Below are positions 1 to 5,452 of a stretch of 5,540 bases of DNA, piece after piece. The translations under genes were made by a program, and so were the position numbers. Within the stretch, counting starts at the first letter, position 1. Every line of letters starts with the position of its first letter. This DNA is from an uncultured Clostridia bacterium (GTDB lineage: Bacteria; Bacillota; Clostridia; TANB77; CAG-508): positions 1-5,540 of the forward strand of contig CAOSZT010000144.1 of the NCBI GenBank assembly GCA_948528155.1, given 5' to 3'. Below the pieces are notes generated by a model. It was not told the origin of the DNA, did no database searches, and saw nothing but the letters and a program-made list of their open reading frames with translations.

Positions 1-213
1 TACTTCTTTTTTTTAGTTTTGGTTTTTGTTTTGGGTTTTTTTAAGGTATACAAAATTTACTTCTTAAATTTTGTATAAGATATCCGTAACTCGCTGTCGC
101 TCGAACGGCTATCTTAATTATACACCTTTTCTTTGCTAAATTTGTAATTTTTTGTTTTTTTTTCTAATTCTTTATTTAATTCTTTAAAAAAAATGTCCCT
201 TCTGGGACATTTT
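1..213. other. Intergenic stretch downstream of the glycosyltransferase gene
   Basis: No gene can be supported here. From right to left it holds the terminator of the glycosyltransferase gene (188-215), a T-rich stretch (about 127-187), a compact inverted-repeat element with a GC-rich core (45-126), and a low-complexity run of T with scattered G at the window edge (1-44). The edge is open in more than one frame: plus-strand frame 1 is open to a stop at 76-78, and a minus-strand frame would give a Lys/Thr/Pro-rich string. Both are what low-complexity DNA would give by chance, and neither has a ribosome binding site in view. Confidence 0.7.
45..126. repeat. Nested inverted-repeat element with GC-rich core
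   Basis: Two adjacent hairpins are seen directly. The first pairs 47-59 with 65-77, a perfect 13-base-pair stem (TATACAAAATTTA and its complement) with a 5-base loop. The second pairs 77-82 with 110-115 and 84-87 with 105-108 (AAGATA-t-CCGT against ACGG-c-TATCTT). Its 17-base loop holds CTCGCTGTCGCTCGA, in which 91-93 can pair with 102-104. The outer ends, GGTATA at 45-50 and TATACACC at 119-126, are themselves roughly inverted copies. The core at 84-109 is far richer in GC than the surrounding DNA. Neither hairpin is followed by a clean U-tract, so a plain terminator is unlikely. A dispersed palindromic repeat, a tiny non-autonomous element or a small structured RNA are the options. I cannot choose without seeing other copies. 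Confidence 0.55.
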
Positions 214-215
214 TT
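188..215 (-). terminator. Rho-independent terminator of the glycosyltransferase gene
   Basis: A 12-base-pair stem is formed by 188-199 and 204-215, with the ATGTCCC / GGGACAT core and a 4-base loop. On the minus strand the stem is followed by eight T residues, the classic form. The upstream A-tract of the hairpin overlaps the TAA stop codon at 214-216, so the gene ends inside its own terminator. The plus strand also has six T after the stem, so the hairpin could work in both directions. Confidence 0.92.
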
Positions 216-1506
216 ACGCATATGCACTACGTTTTTTGAAGCTTAATAAGTTTGTTATTTCTCTTTCTGTATTTTTTGCTTTTTTTGTTTTGTTTGCTCT
301 TTCTTGCTCTATTTGCCTTTTTTGCTTTTCTGCCATCGATTGACATATTGCTTTTTGATATGCAAAGTGCGTGTCTTGCGATATTTTACTCCAGTTATAT
401 TCGTTCCTGACTTTATTTTTTGCTTTTTTTGTTATTTCTGAACATATTTTATAGTCATATAATAATTCTAATATACTGTCTGCTATTGAGTTAGGATTTC
501 CACAATATGTTTTCATTCCGTTTTCTCTGTGCTGCACTATTTCATTTAATCCTCCTATGTCTGATACTACTACTGGATTTTCTGAAAGCATTGCTTCTAG
601 TGCTACTATTCCAAATGGCTCATATGTGCTTGGAAATACTGATATGTCCGCTGCTTTGTACATTTTTTGTACGTCTTTGCCTTTCATATATCCCGCAAAG
701 TATACTTTTTCTGATATTCCTAGGGCATTTACTTGTGCTCTTAGTTCGTCTATCATTCCTCCTTTTCCACATATTACAAGTTTTGTGTCATGATATCCTT
801 TTAATATTTTTGGCATTGCTGATATTAAATGTTGTATTCCTTTTTCATATACTAGTCTTCCCATAAATAAGATTACTTTCTCATTGTCCATTGCAAATTT
901 TCTTCTAAAGTTGTAATCTCTTTCTATTCCATTAAATAAATTCATATTTACTCCATTTGGTATCACATTTATTTTTTCATATGGTAAACCAAATAGTCTT
1001 TGTAGTTCATTTTTCATATAATTACTATTTACTACTACTTCTGAAGCTTCATATGTCAACATCCATTCTGTATCATTTATATATCTTTGTGTTTCATCAT
1101 GTATTCCACTATTTCTTCCTGCTTCTGTTGCATGTATTGTTGCTACTATTGGAATATTATATGAATTTTTTAGGGTTTTTGCTGCATATGCTACTAACCA
1201 ATCATGTGCATGTATTACATCAAAGTTCCCTTCTTTTGCAATTATTTCATTTGCTTTTGATACTAAATTGAAATTTAGTTGCATTATCCAGTCTATAAAG
1301 TTATTTGGATTTATCATATAATTATTAACTCTATATACTTTTACTCCTTTGTCATCTTCATATTCTGGTGCCTCTCCTTCTTTATATGTTACAACTGTTA
1401 CTTCATGCCCATCTTTTATTAGTGTTTTTGATAAGTCATATACAACTCTTGCTATTCCTCCCACTACTCTTGGTGGATATTCCCATGTTAACATCAATAT
1501 TTTCAT
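214..1506 (-). CDS. Family 4 glycosyltransferase, glycogen-synthase-like
   Basis: This 430-residue cytoplasmic enzyme of the GT4 family (GT-B fold, retaining) would transfer a sugar from a nucleotide-sugar donor. The N-terminal Rossmann domain (about 1-195) opens with MKILMLTWEYPP, followed by the glycine loop VVGGIAR at 14-20 and HAHDW at 99-103. The C-terminal donor-binding domain (about 207-375) has GRLVYEKG at 216-223, with the family's conserved Arg217 and Lys222, and EPFGIVALE at 296-304, the E-x7-E motif. Residues 391-430 form a Lys/Glu/Gln-rich, probably helical tail beyond the usual fold. There is no signal peptide or membrane segment. An upstream in-frame ATG at 1524 exists, but the ATG at 1506 is preferred: AAAGGAAG lies 7 bases before it, and MKILMLTWEYPP is the normal family start. 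The gene has its own promoter and terminator and is a single-gene unit. The WEYPP and GGIAR motifs resemble bacterial glycogen or starch synthase-like GT4 enzymes. The acceptor cannot be told from sequence, and no glg or polysaccharide genes adjoin. Confidence 0.93.
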   Translation of the reverse strand: MKILMLTWEYPPRVVGGIARVVYDLSKTLIKDGHEVTVVTYKEGEAPEYEDDKGVKVYRVNNYMINPNNFIDWIMQLNFNLVSKANEIIAKEGNFDVIHAHDWLVAYAAKTLKNSYNIPIVATIHATEAGRNSGIHDETQRYINDTEWMLTYEASEVVVNSNYMKNELQRLFGLPYEKINVIPNGVNMNLFNGIERDYNFRRKFAMDNEKVILFMGRLVYEKGIQHLISAMPKILKGYHDTKLVICGKGGMIDELRAQVNALGISEKVYFAGYMKGKDVQKMYKAADISVFPSTYEPFGIVALEAMLSENPVVVSDIGGLNEIVQHRENGMKTYCGNPNSIADSILELLYDYKICSEITKKAKNKVRNEYNWSKISQDTHFAYQKAICQSMAEKQKRQIEQERANKTKKAKNTEREITNLLSFKKRSAYA

Positions 1507-1513
1507 TGACAAG

Positions 1514-1521
1514 CTTCCTTT
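1514..1521 (-). promoter_or_regulatory. Ribosome binding site that fixes the glycosyltransferase start
   Basis: AAAGGAAG on the minus strand lies 7 bases before the ATG at 1506. It falls inside the six-codon extension that a start at 1524 would give, and nothing comparable is well placed before 1524 (only AAAGAAAG). This favours the internal ATG. Confidence 0.8.
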
Positions 1522-1531
1522 CATTTCTTTC

Positions 1532-1570
1532 TTTATAAATTAATAAATTTTTATGTTATTAATTTATAAA
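1532..1570 (-). repeat. 15-bp all-AT inverted repeat in the glycosyltransferase leader
   Basis: Positions 1532-1546 and 1556-1570 are perfect inverted copies (TTTATAAATTAATAA and its complement) around a 9-base loop. The repeat lies between the promoter and the ribosome binding site, so the mRNA leader would carry a 15-base-pair A-U stem ending about 10 bases before AAAGGAAG. It could affect translation or mRNA stability, or be a protein-binding site. In DNA this AT-rich a chance origin is possible, though 15 uninterrupted pairs is long. Confidence 0.6.
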
Positions 1571-1608
1571 TATTTGACAATTTTCTTTTGTTTTTGATAT
1601 TTTTATAT

Positions 1609-1637
1609 ATTGTATACAACTTTTTTTAAATTGTAAA
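1609..1637 (-). promoter_or_regulatory. Sigma-70-type promoter of the glycosyltransferase gene
   Basis: On the minus strand TTTACA (1632-1637) and TACAAT (1609-1614) are separated by 17 bases, each one mismatch from consensus. The transcript would start near 1602, giving a leader of about 95 bases. The -10 box lies inside the perfect palindrome TTGTATACAA (1610-1619), a possible operator. Together with the terminator at 1743-1781 this makes the gene a separate unit from rpmA. Confidence 0.65.
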
Positions 1638-1742
1638 TGTTTTTTTCATATTTTTATAAAAAAATGTTACTATGTTATAGTTCAGGTTAAATTTTAAATC
1701 TGTGATGAGGTATTTTATGAATAGCAAGATATCATTATATCA

Positions 1743-1781
1743 AAATAAATCCCTGAGTAGTTATTACTTAGGGATTTATTT
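1743..1781 (-). terminator. Hairpin terminator after rpmA
   Basis: The arms 1743-1754 and 1770-1781 (AAATAAATCCCT and its complement) pair over 12 bases. Four more pairs follow after one non-standard position, leaving a 5-base loop. That position is a G-U pair if read on the plus strand but an A-C mismatch on the minus strand. Minus-strand transcripts continue as TTTATTTTGATAT, a moderate U-tract. The hairpin begins 12 bases after the rpmA stop codon and most likely ends the rplU-rpmA transcript. Confidence 0.8.
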
Positions 1782-1793
1782 CTATTTATTTTT

Positions 1794-2054
1794 TTATGCT
1801 TCTGTTGGATACACACTTACTTGTTTTTTATCTCTGCCTTTTCTTTCAAATTTTACAACACCATCAACTATGGCATATAATGTGTCATCACTACCTTTTT
1901 TTACATTGACACCTGGATATACTCTTGTTCCTCTTTGTCTTACTAATATATTTCCTGCCAATACAAATTGTCCATCTGCTCTTTTTACTCCAAGACGTTT
2001 TGATTCACTCTCACGTCCATTGTGTGAACTACCTTGACCTTTTTTATGAGCCAT
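1794..2054 (-). CDS. rpmA: 50S ribosomal protein L27
   Basis: This 86-residue large-subunit ribosomal protein has its N-terminal tail reaching towards the peptidyl transferase centre. The family signature is unmistakable: MAHKKGQGSSHNGRES at 1-16, KRLGVKRADGQFVLAGNILVRQ (19-40) and RGTRVYPG (41-48), then the DDTLYAIVDGVVKFERKG core. In most Bacillota L27 is made with an N-terminal extension of roughly nine residues, typically containing an LQ.FA motif, which the protease Prp removes. Here that is impossible: an in-frame TAG directly precedes the ATG, and AAGGGAG is spaced 8 bases before it. The protein therefore starts at its mature end, as in Escherichia coli. It lies 92 bases behind rplU in the same operon. 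The usual downstream neighbour obg is missing, and a terminator follows instead. Confidence 0.98.
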   Translation of the reverse strand: MAHKKGQGSSHNGRESESKRLGVKRADGQFVLAGNILVRQRGTRVYPGVNVKKGSDDTLYAIVDGVVKFERKGRDKKQVSVYPTEA

Positions 2055-2146
2055 CTATCTCACTCCCTTCAAGTTTTGTTTTATATATTTCTCTTATTAA
2101 AATCTTTTTTATCGATTTTATGTATCACTTGTTTAAGTTCTACTTT
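2055..2146 (-). other. rplU-rpmA spacer lacking the prp (ysxB) gene
   Basis: Only 92 bases separate the rplU stop from the rpmA start. In Bacillota this interval normally holds prp, a cysteine protease gene of roughly 110 codons. The spacer is too short for it and shows no coding remnant. It carries the rpmA ribosome binding site (AAGGGAG, 2063-2069) and a weak six-base-pair hairpin (AAAATC / GATTTT on the minus strand), which I do not regard as a terminator. Confidence 0.85.
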
Positions 2147-2479
2147 TTATTCAGCTGTTTTGCTAGCAGTTGTTTTTATTTCTGTTATTTCTACTTTAGT
2201 ATATGGTTGTCTATGTCCTTGTTTTCTTCTATAATTCTTTTTAGGTTTCATTTTGAAAACAATGATTTTTTTACCTTTTCCGTGTGCAACTACTTTTCCT
2301 TCAACTTTTGCACCTTTTACATAAGGATTTCCTATTTGTACTTTTCCTTCTTCTGATACTAGAACTATTTTATCAAATGTAACTTTTTTTCCTTCTTCTA
2401 CATCTAGTTTTTCGAAAAATACTACATCTCCTTGTGATACTTTGTATTGTCTTCCACAACTTTCAATTACTGCGTACAT
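2147..2479 (-). CDS. rplU: 50S ribosomal protein L21
   Basis: This 110-residue protein binds 23S rRNA in the large subunit. It begins with the family's MYAVIESCGRQYKVSQGD. The conserved GNPYVKGAKVEGKVVAHGKG segment lies at 50-69, and the basic rRNA-binding stretch KMKPKKNYRRKQGHRQPYTKV at 76-96 is intact. The usual length is about 103 residues, and the extra residues form a short Lys/Thr/Ala tail. The start is certain: AAGGGAGGTG (2488-2497), a near-perfect match to the 16S rRNA 3' end, lies 8 bases upstream. It is the first gene of a two-gene operon with rpmA. Expression is probably controlled through the structured leader just upstream. Confidence 0.98.
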   Translation of the reverse strand: MYAVIESCGRQYKVSQGDVVFFEKLDVEEGKKVTFDKIVLVSEEGKVQIGNPYVKGAKVEGKVVAHGKGKKIIVFKMKPKKNYRRKQGHRQPYTKVEITEIKTTASKTAE

Positions 2480-2497
2480 TTAAAATGCACCTCCCTT

Positions 2498-2622
2498 ATT
2501 TGTATACTCGCTAATCCTTTGCCTACTTGTTACAAATTATAATTTTTAAAAATTATATTTATAAAAGCTAAGGTAACTAAATTTAATTAGTGTTTGTGTA
2601 CCTTGACTAAGCGGATTACAGT
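2498..2622 (-). ncRNA. Probable L21 leader (structured 5' UTR of rplU)
   Basis: The transcribed region between the rplU promoter and its ribosome binding site can fold into a closed, branched structure. A closing helix pairs TAATCC (2613-2618) with GGATTA (2512-2517). An inner helix pairs AAGGTA (2599-2604) with TACCTT (2570-2575), extended by GCT/AGC (2610-2612 with 2567-2569) across a 5-base bulge. An apical helix pairs ACTAA (2587-2591) with TTAGT (2576-2580). A second arm is the self-complementary 20-mer at 2538-2557, all A and T. Bacillota rplU genes are known to carry an L21-leader RNA thought to mediate autoregulation. Position and fold fit that family, but I have matched it by placement and helices, not to a consensus. 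No terminator hairpin with a U-tract is seen, so control may be at translation. Confidence 0.65.
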
Positions 2623-2627
2623 TTGTA

Positions 2628-2656
2628 ATTCTATCATTTTTTTTATAAGTTGTCAA
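2628..2656 (-). promoter_or_regulatory. Strong sigma-70-type promoter of rplU-rpmA
   Basis: On the minus strand a perfect TTGACA (2651-2656) is followed after exactly 17 bases by TAGAAT (2628-2633). TGA directly before the -10 box gives an extended -10 (TGn). The start of transcription should fall near 2621. The -35 box sits only about 20 bases past the stop codon of the ylmH-like gene, and no terminator separates them, so some read-through into the ribosomal operon is likely. Confidence 0.85.
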
Positions 2657-2675
2657 GTGCTGTTTCATTACTTTT

Positions 2676-3479
2676 TTAAATATATTTCTCAATTTTTACA
2701 ATAAATCTTCCACTTCTAGTATTTCCACAAAATTCTTTTACAACAAATCTGCCTTTACCTCTAATTGTAATAATATCACCTATTTTAACTTGTTTAGAAA
2801 CTTTTGTTTCATTTTGTCCATTTATAAAAACTCTCTCACTGTCAATAATATTAGTAGCTTTACTCCTAGATGTTTTAGCTAAATCTGAAACAAAATTATC
2901 AAGTCTTAAAGATGGTACAATAATATTTAATTCTTCAACTTTAATTTCTTGTTTTCTCAAATTATTTAATTCAATTAGTTCAAATTTGGCATTTTCAAAC
3001 CTAGTAAGAGTTCCTAATTCTTGTTTTAAACTATCTGCCATTTCTTCTTTTACCAAAATATCAGCACCATCATCTGAAACTAAAATGTCTCCTACTTTTT
3101 CCCTTTTTATACCTAATTTGACAATTCCTCCTAGATAATTTCTATGACAATATTTACCTTTTTCTTCTTCTCCTAATATAACTCTTATTACTTTAAGAAT
3201 TTTAGAATAATTTTTTTCTATCATATTTTTATCATATTTTTCTGGATAAATTATAAGTATATTTCTTTCAGCATTTTCAAAGCCTCCATACAAAATATAA
3301 TTTGTAAACTCGATTTTTTTCATAAAATTTCTTACTAAAGATATTTGGTACATGTCTAAAAAGTCTGTATATTCTAATTTATCCCTTTGGTTTGAAAATT
3401 CAATTTTATCCAAGACTTGTGCTAATAAAATTTTATCTTCTTGTTTTTTATAATCATTTAATAATTTTTGTTTATCCAT
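2676..3479 (-). CDS. ylmH: YlmH-family S4-domain RNA-binding protein
   Basis: This 267-residue cytoplasmic protein has the two-part build of the YlmH family. The N-terminal domain (about 1-175) carries the signature HRNYLGGIVKLGIKREKVGD (112-131) followed by ILV, which matches the family's HRDxLGA..xLGIxRxKIGDI pattern. It is followed by an S4 RNA-binding domain (about 189-250) with SLRLDNFVSDLAKTSRSKA and RVFINGQ, then a basic C-terminus. In Bacillus subtilis YlmH binds ribosomal particles and can take part in ribosome-associated quality control of stalled chains, and I infer a similar role. There is no catalytic methyltransferase domain, so it is not TlyA. The start is supported by AGGAG 6 bases upstream. 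It follows dxs by 67 bases without a visible terminator, so cotranscription is likely. In Bacillus the gene instead lies in the sepF-ylmG-divIVA cell-division cluster, so this location is different. Confidence 0.88.
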   Translation of the reverse strand: MDKQKLLNDYKKQEDKILLAQVLDKIEFSNQRDKLEYTDFLDMYQISLVRNFMKKIEFTNYILYGGFENAERNILIIYPEKYDKNMIEKNYSKILKVIRVILGEEEKGKYCHRNYLGGIVKLGIKREKVGDILVSDDGADILVKEEMADSLKQELGTLTRFENAKFELIELNNLRKQEIKVEELNIIVPSLRLDNFVSDLAKTSRSKATNIIDSERVFINGQNETKVSKQVKIGDIITIRGKGRFVVKEFCGNTRSGRFIVKIEKYI

Positions 3480-3546
3480 TTTTATCTCCTACTTCCTTTT
3501 GTAATAGTTAATATCTATTTGTAGATTTTATCAATATATGTTTTTC

Positions 3547-5361
3547 TTATGTATAAATTTTTTCTAATTCTTGTACTGTTCCATGTTTTATAAATTCATC
3601 AGGATATGCTTGTATTTCGATTTCTACATCTGATATTTTTTCATCAACAATTAGTTCTTTTATTGCTGTTCCTAATCCATTTATTTTAGTTCCATCTTCT
3701 ATTGTTATAACTTTTTTAGTTTTTTCAATTGATTTTTTTATTGTTTCTACATCTAATGGCTTTATAAATCTAGCATTAATGACTTCTACATTTTTTCCTT
3801 CTTCTTTATAGTTTTCTGCTATTTCCATTGCTTTAGCAACTTTATTTCCTATTGCAATTATACTAATATCATTACCTTGTTTCAAAATTTCTGCTTTTCC
3901 TAAGTTTATTTTATCACATTTCTCAAATTTTATATCTTCATTTTCTCCTCCTCTTGGATATCTTATAACAACTGGCTTGTTCAATTTTATTGCAAATTCC
4001 AACATATCTTCCAATTCCTTAAAATCTTTTGGTGCCATTATTACTAAATTAGGAACTAGTCTGAAAAATGCCATATCTAGTATTCCTTGATGTGTTTCTC
4101 CATCTGCTCCAACTATTCCTGCTCTATCTACACACATAATTACTGGTAAATTTTGAATTGCTATATCATGAATAACTTGATCATATGCTCTTTGATAAAA
4201 TGATGAATATATTGGTACAAATGGAATCATTCCTTCTTTTGCCATTCCTGCTGCCATAGTTAAAGCATGTTGTTCTGCTATTCCAACATCAAAAAATCTT
4301 TTTGGAAATTCTTGTTGAAATTTTGTTAGTCCTGTTCCATCTTTCATCGATGCTGTTACTGCAACTATTCTATTATCATTTTGGGCAATTTCTAATAATT
4401 TATTTCCAAATATTTTTGAATAATCATCTTTTTTCTCTTTCTTTGTTTTTCCTGTTTGTATATCAAAAGGACTTGTAGCATGAAATTTGTCTGGCTTCTC
4501 TTCAGCTATTTTATATCCTTTGCCTTTTTTTGTTAAAACATGTATAAGTACTGGTCCTTCAACTTGTTTACTAAGTTTTAATATATCTTCTAACATTTCT
4601 ATATTATGACCATCAACAGGTCCCAAATAAGTAAATCCTATATCTTCAAAAAACATTTTGGGTATTATCAATTGTTTCATACTTCTTTTTATTCTTTGAA
4701 TTATTTTTATAAGTGGTTTTCCAATTATCGGTATTTTATTAAATATTTTCTTTACTGATATATTTGATCTTGTATATAATTTTTTTGTTCTTAATTTACT
4801 TAAAAATCTATTTAGTCCACCTATATTTTTTGATATACTCATTTCATTATCATTTAATATGACAGTTATCTTTGTATTGCTAAATCCTGCATCATTTAAA
4901 GCTTCTAATGCCATTCCACCTGTTAATGCTCCATCTCCTATTACTGCTATTATTTGATTATTATTTCCTTTTATATCTCTTGCTCTTGCCATTCCTAAGG
5001 CTGCTGATATTGATGTACTGCTATGACCTGTATTGAAGTTGTCATATTCAGATTCATTTATTTTTGGAAATCCAGAAATTCCATTTAATTTTCTTAATGT
5101 TTTAAATTCTTCTCTTCTTCCTGTAATTATTTTGTGTACATATGATTGATGTCCAACATCCCATACTATTTTGTCTTCTGGCATATTAAAAACACTATGT
5201 ATAGCAAGAGTTAGTTCCACTACACCTAAATTTGATGCTAAATGTCCTCCATTTTCTGATACTACTTTTATTATATAATCTCTTATTTCTTGTGATAGTT
5301 TATATTTATCTTTTATATTTAGGTCTTTTAGATCTTTTGGTGAATTTATGTTTTCTAACAT
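3547..5361 (-). CDS. dxs: 1-deoxy-D-xylulose-5-phosphate synthase
   Basis: This 604-residue thiamine-diphosphate enzyme condenses pyruvate with glyceraldehyde 3-phosphate, the entry step of the methylerythritol phosphate route to isoprenoids. All expected landmarks are intact. GGH ends at His40 and GHSSTS lies at 112-117. The ThDP/Mg motif is GDGALTGGMA (142-151), with Asp143 and Asn172. LGPVDGHN spans 246-253. GIAEQHA carries the catalytic-type Glu363. DRAGIVGADGETHQG (412-426) holds Arg413 and His424, and RYPRGG lies at 467-472. The C-terminal transketolase domain is complete. Length is normal for the family (about 600-640). An in-frame TTG lies five codons upstream, at 5376, but GGAGG (5370-5374) lies directly on those codons and is spaced 8 bases from the ATG, so the ATG at 5361 is the start. 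It is first in a likely dxs-ylmH unit. Confidence 0.97.
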   Translation of the reverse strand: MLENINSPKDLKDLNIKDKYKLSQEIRDYIIKVVSENGGHLASNLGVVELTLAIHSVFNMPEDKIVWDVGHQSYVHKIITGRREEFKTLRKLNGISGFPKINESEYDNFNTGHSSTSISAALGMARARDIKGNNNQIIAVIGDGALTGGMALEALNDAGFSNTKITVILNDNEMSISKNIGGLNRFLSKLRTKKLYTRSNISVKKIFNKIPIIGKPLIKIIQRIKRSMKQLIIPKMFFEDIGFTYLGPVDGHNIEMLEDILKLSKQVEGPVLIHVLTKKGKGYKIAEEKPDKFHATSPFDIQTGKTKKEKKDDYSKIFGNKLLEIAQNDNRIVAVTASMKDGTGLTKFQQEFPKRFFDVGIAEQHALTMAAGMAKEGMIPFVPIYSSFYQRAYDQVIHDIAIQNLPVIMCVDRAGIVGADGETHQGILDMAFFRLVPNLVIMAPKDFKELEDMLEFAIKLNKPVVIRYPRGGENEDIKFEKCDKINLGKAEILKQGNDISIIAIGNKVAKAMEIAENYKEEGKNVEVINARFIKPLDVETIKKSIEKTKKVITIEDGTKINGLGTAIKELIVDEKISDVEIEIQAYPDEFIKHGTVQELEKIYT

Positions 5362-5369
5362 TTTTACTT

Positions 5370-5374
5370 CCTCC
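5370..5374 (-). promoter_or_regulatory. Ribosome binding site that fixes the dxs start
   Basis: GGAGG on the minus strand lies 8 bases before the ATG at 5361. A TTG start at 5376 would place this site inside the coding sequence, so the shorter protein is preferred. Confidence 0.88.
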
Positions 5375-5394
5375 AATTTTATAATTTACATTTT

Positions 5395-5452
5395 ATTATA
5401 ATAACATAATTTAATATAAATTGCTATATTCTGTACTAAAAATTTATGGCAA
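5395..5452 (-). promoter_or_regulatory. Candidate promoter region of dxs
   Basis: Two weak candidates are visible on the minus strand. TTGCCA (5447-5452, one mismatch from the -35 consensus) with TATAGC 18 bases on (5423-5428) is one. A perfect TATAAT at 5395-5400, with no recognisable -35 box, is the other and would give a leader of about 27 bases. In DNA this AT-rich a TATAAT is weak evidence alone. dxs may also be read from a promoter beyond the window. Confidence 0.35.

Noticed and set aside
1..78. Partial gene at the left edge: plus-strand hydrophobic frame ending at 76-78, or minus-strand Lys/Thr/Pro-rich frame starting near 50
   Set aside because: The DNA is low-complexity, no start with a ribosome binding site is visible, and the plus-strand frame ends within a hairpin. 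Neither can be supported without flanking sequence.
507..1543. Several plus-strand open frames opposite the glycosyltransferase gene
   Set aside because: They encode Leu/Phe/Ser/Tyr-rich strings typical of the reverse complement of a Lys/Asn-rich gene, lack ribosome binding sites and match no family. The minus-strand GT4 protein is clear.
1574..1602. Plus-strand TTGACA at 1574-1579 as a promoter
   Set aside because: The -35 box is perfect, but at 16-18 bases only poor -10 sequences follow (around ATATTT), and no plus-strand gene lies downstream.
1702..2356. Plus-strand open frames opposite rpmA and rplU
   Set aside because: They are shadows of two certain ribosomal protein genes, with no recognisable domain or ribosome binding site.
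2676..3479. TlyA-type rRNA methyltransferase, as expected next to dxs
   Set aside because: The S4 domain is at the C-terminus and the N-terminal part carries the YlmH signature. No SAM-binding methyltransferase fold motif is present.
3480..3546. Separate promoter or terminator between dxs and the ylmH-like gene
   Set aside because: TTGATA is present but no acceptable -10 box follows at the right spacing, and only a five-base-pair hairpin without a U-tract is seen.
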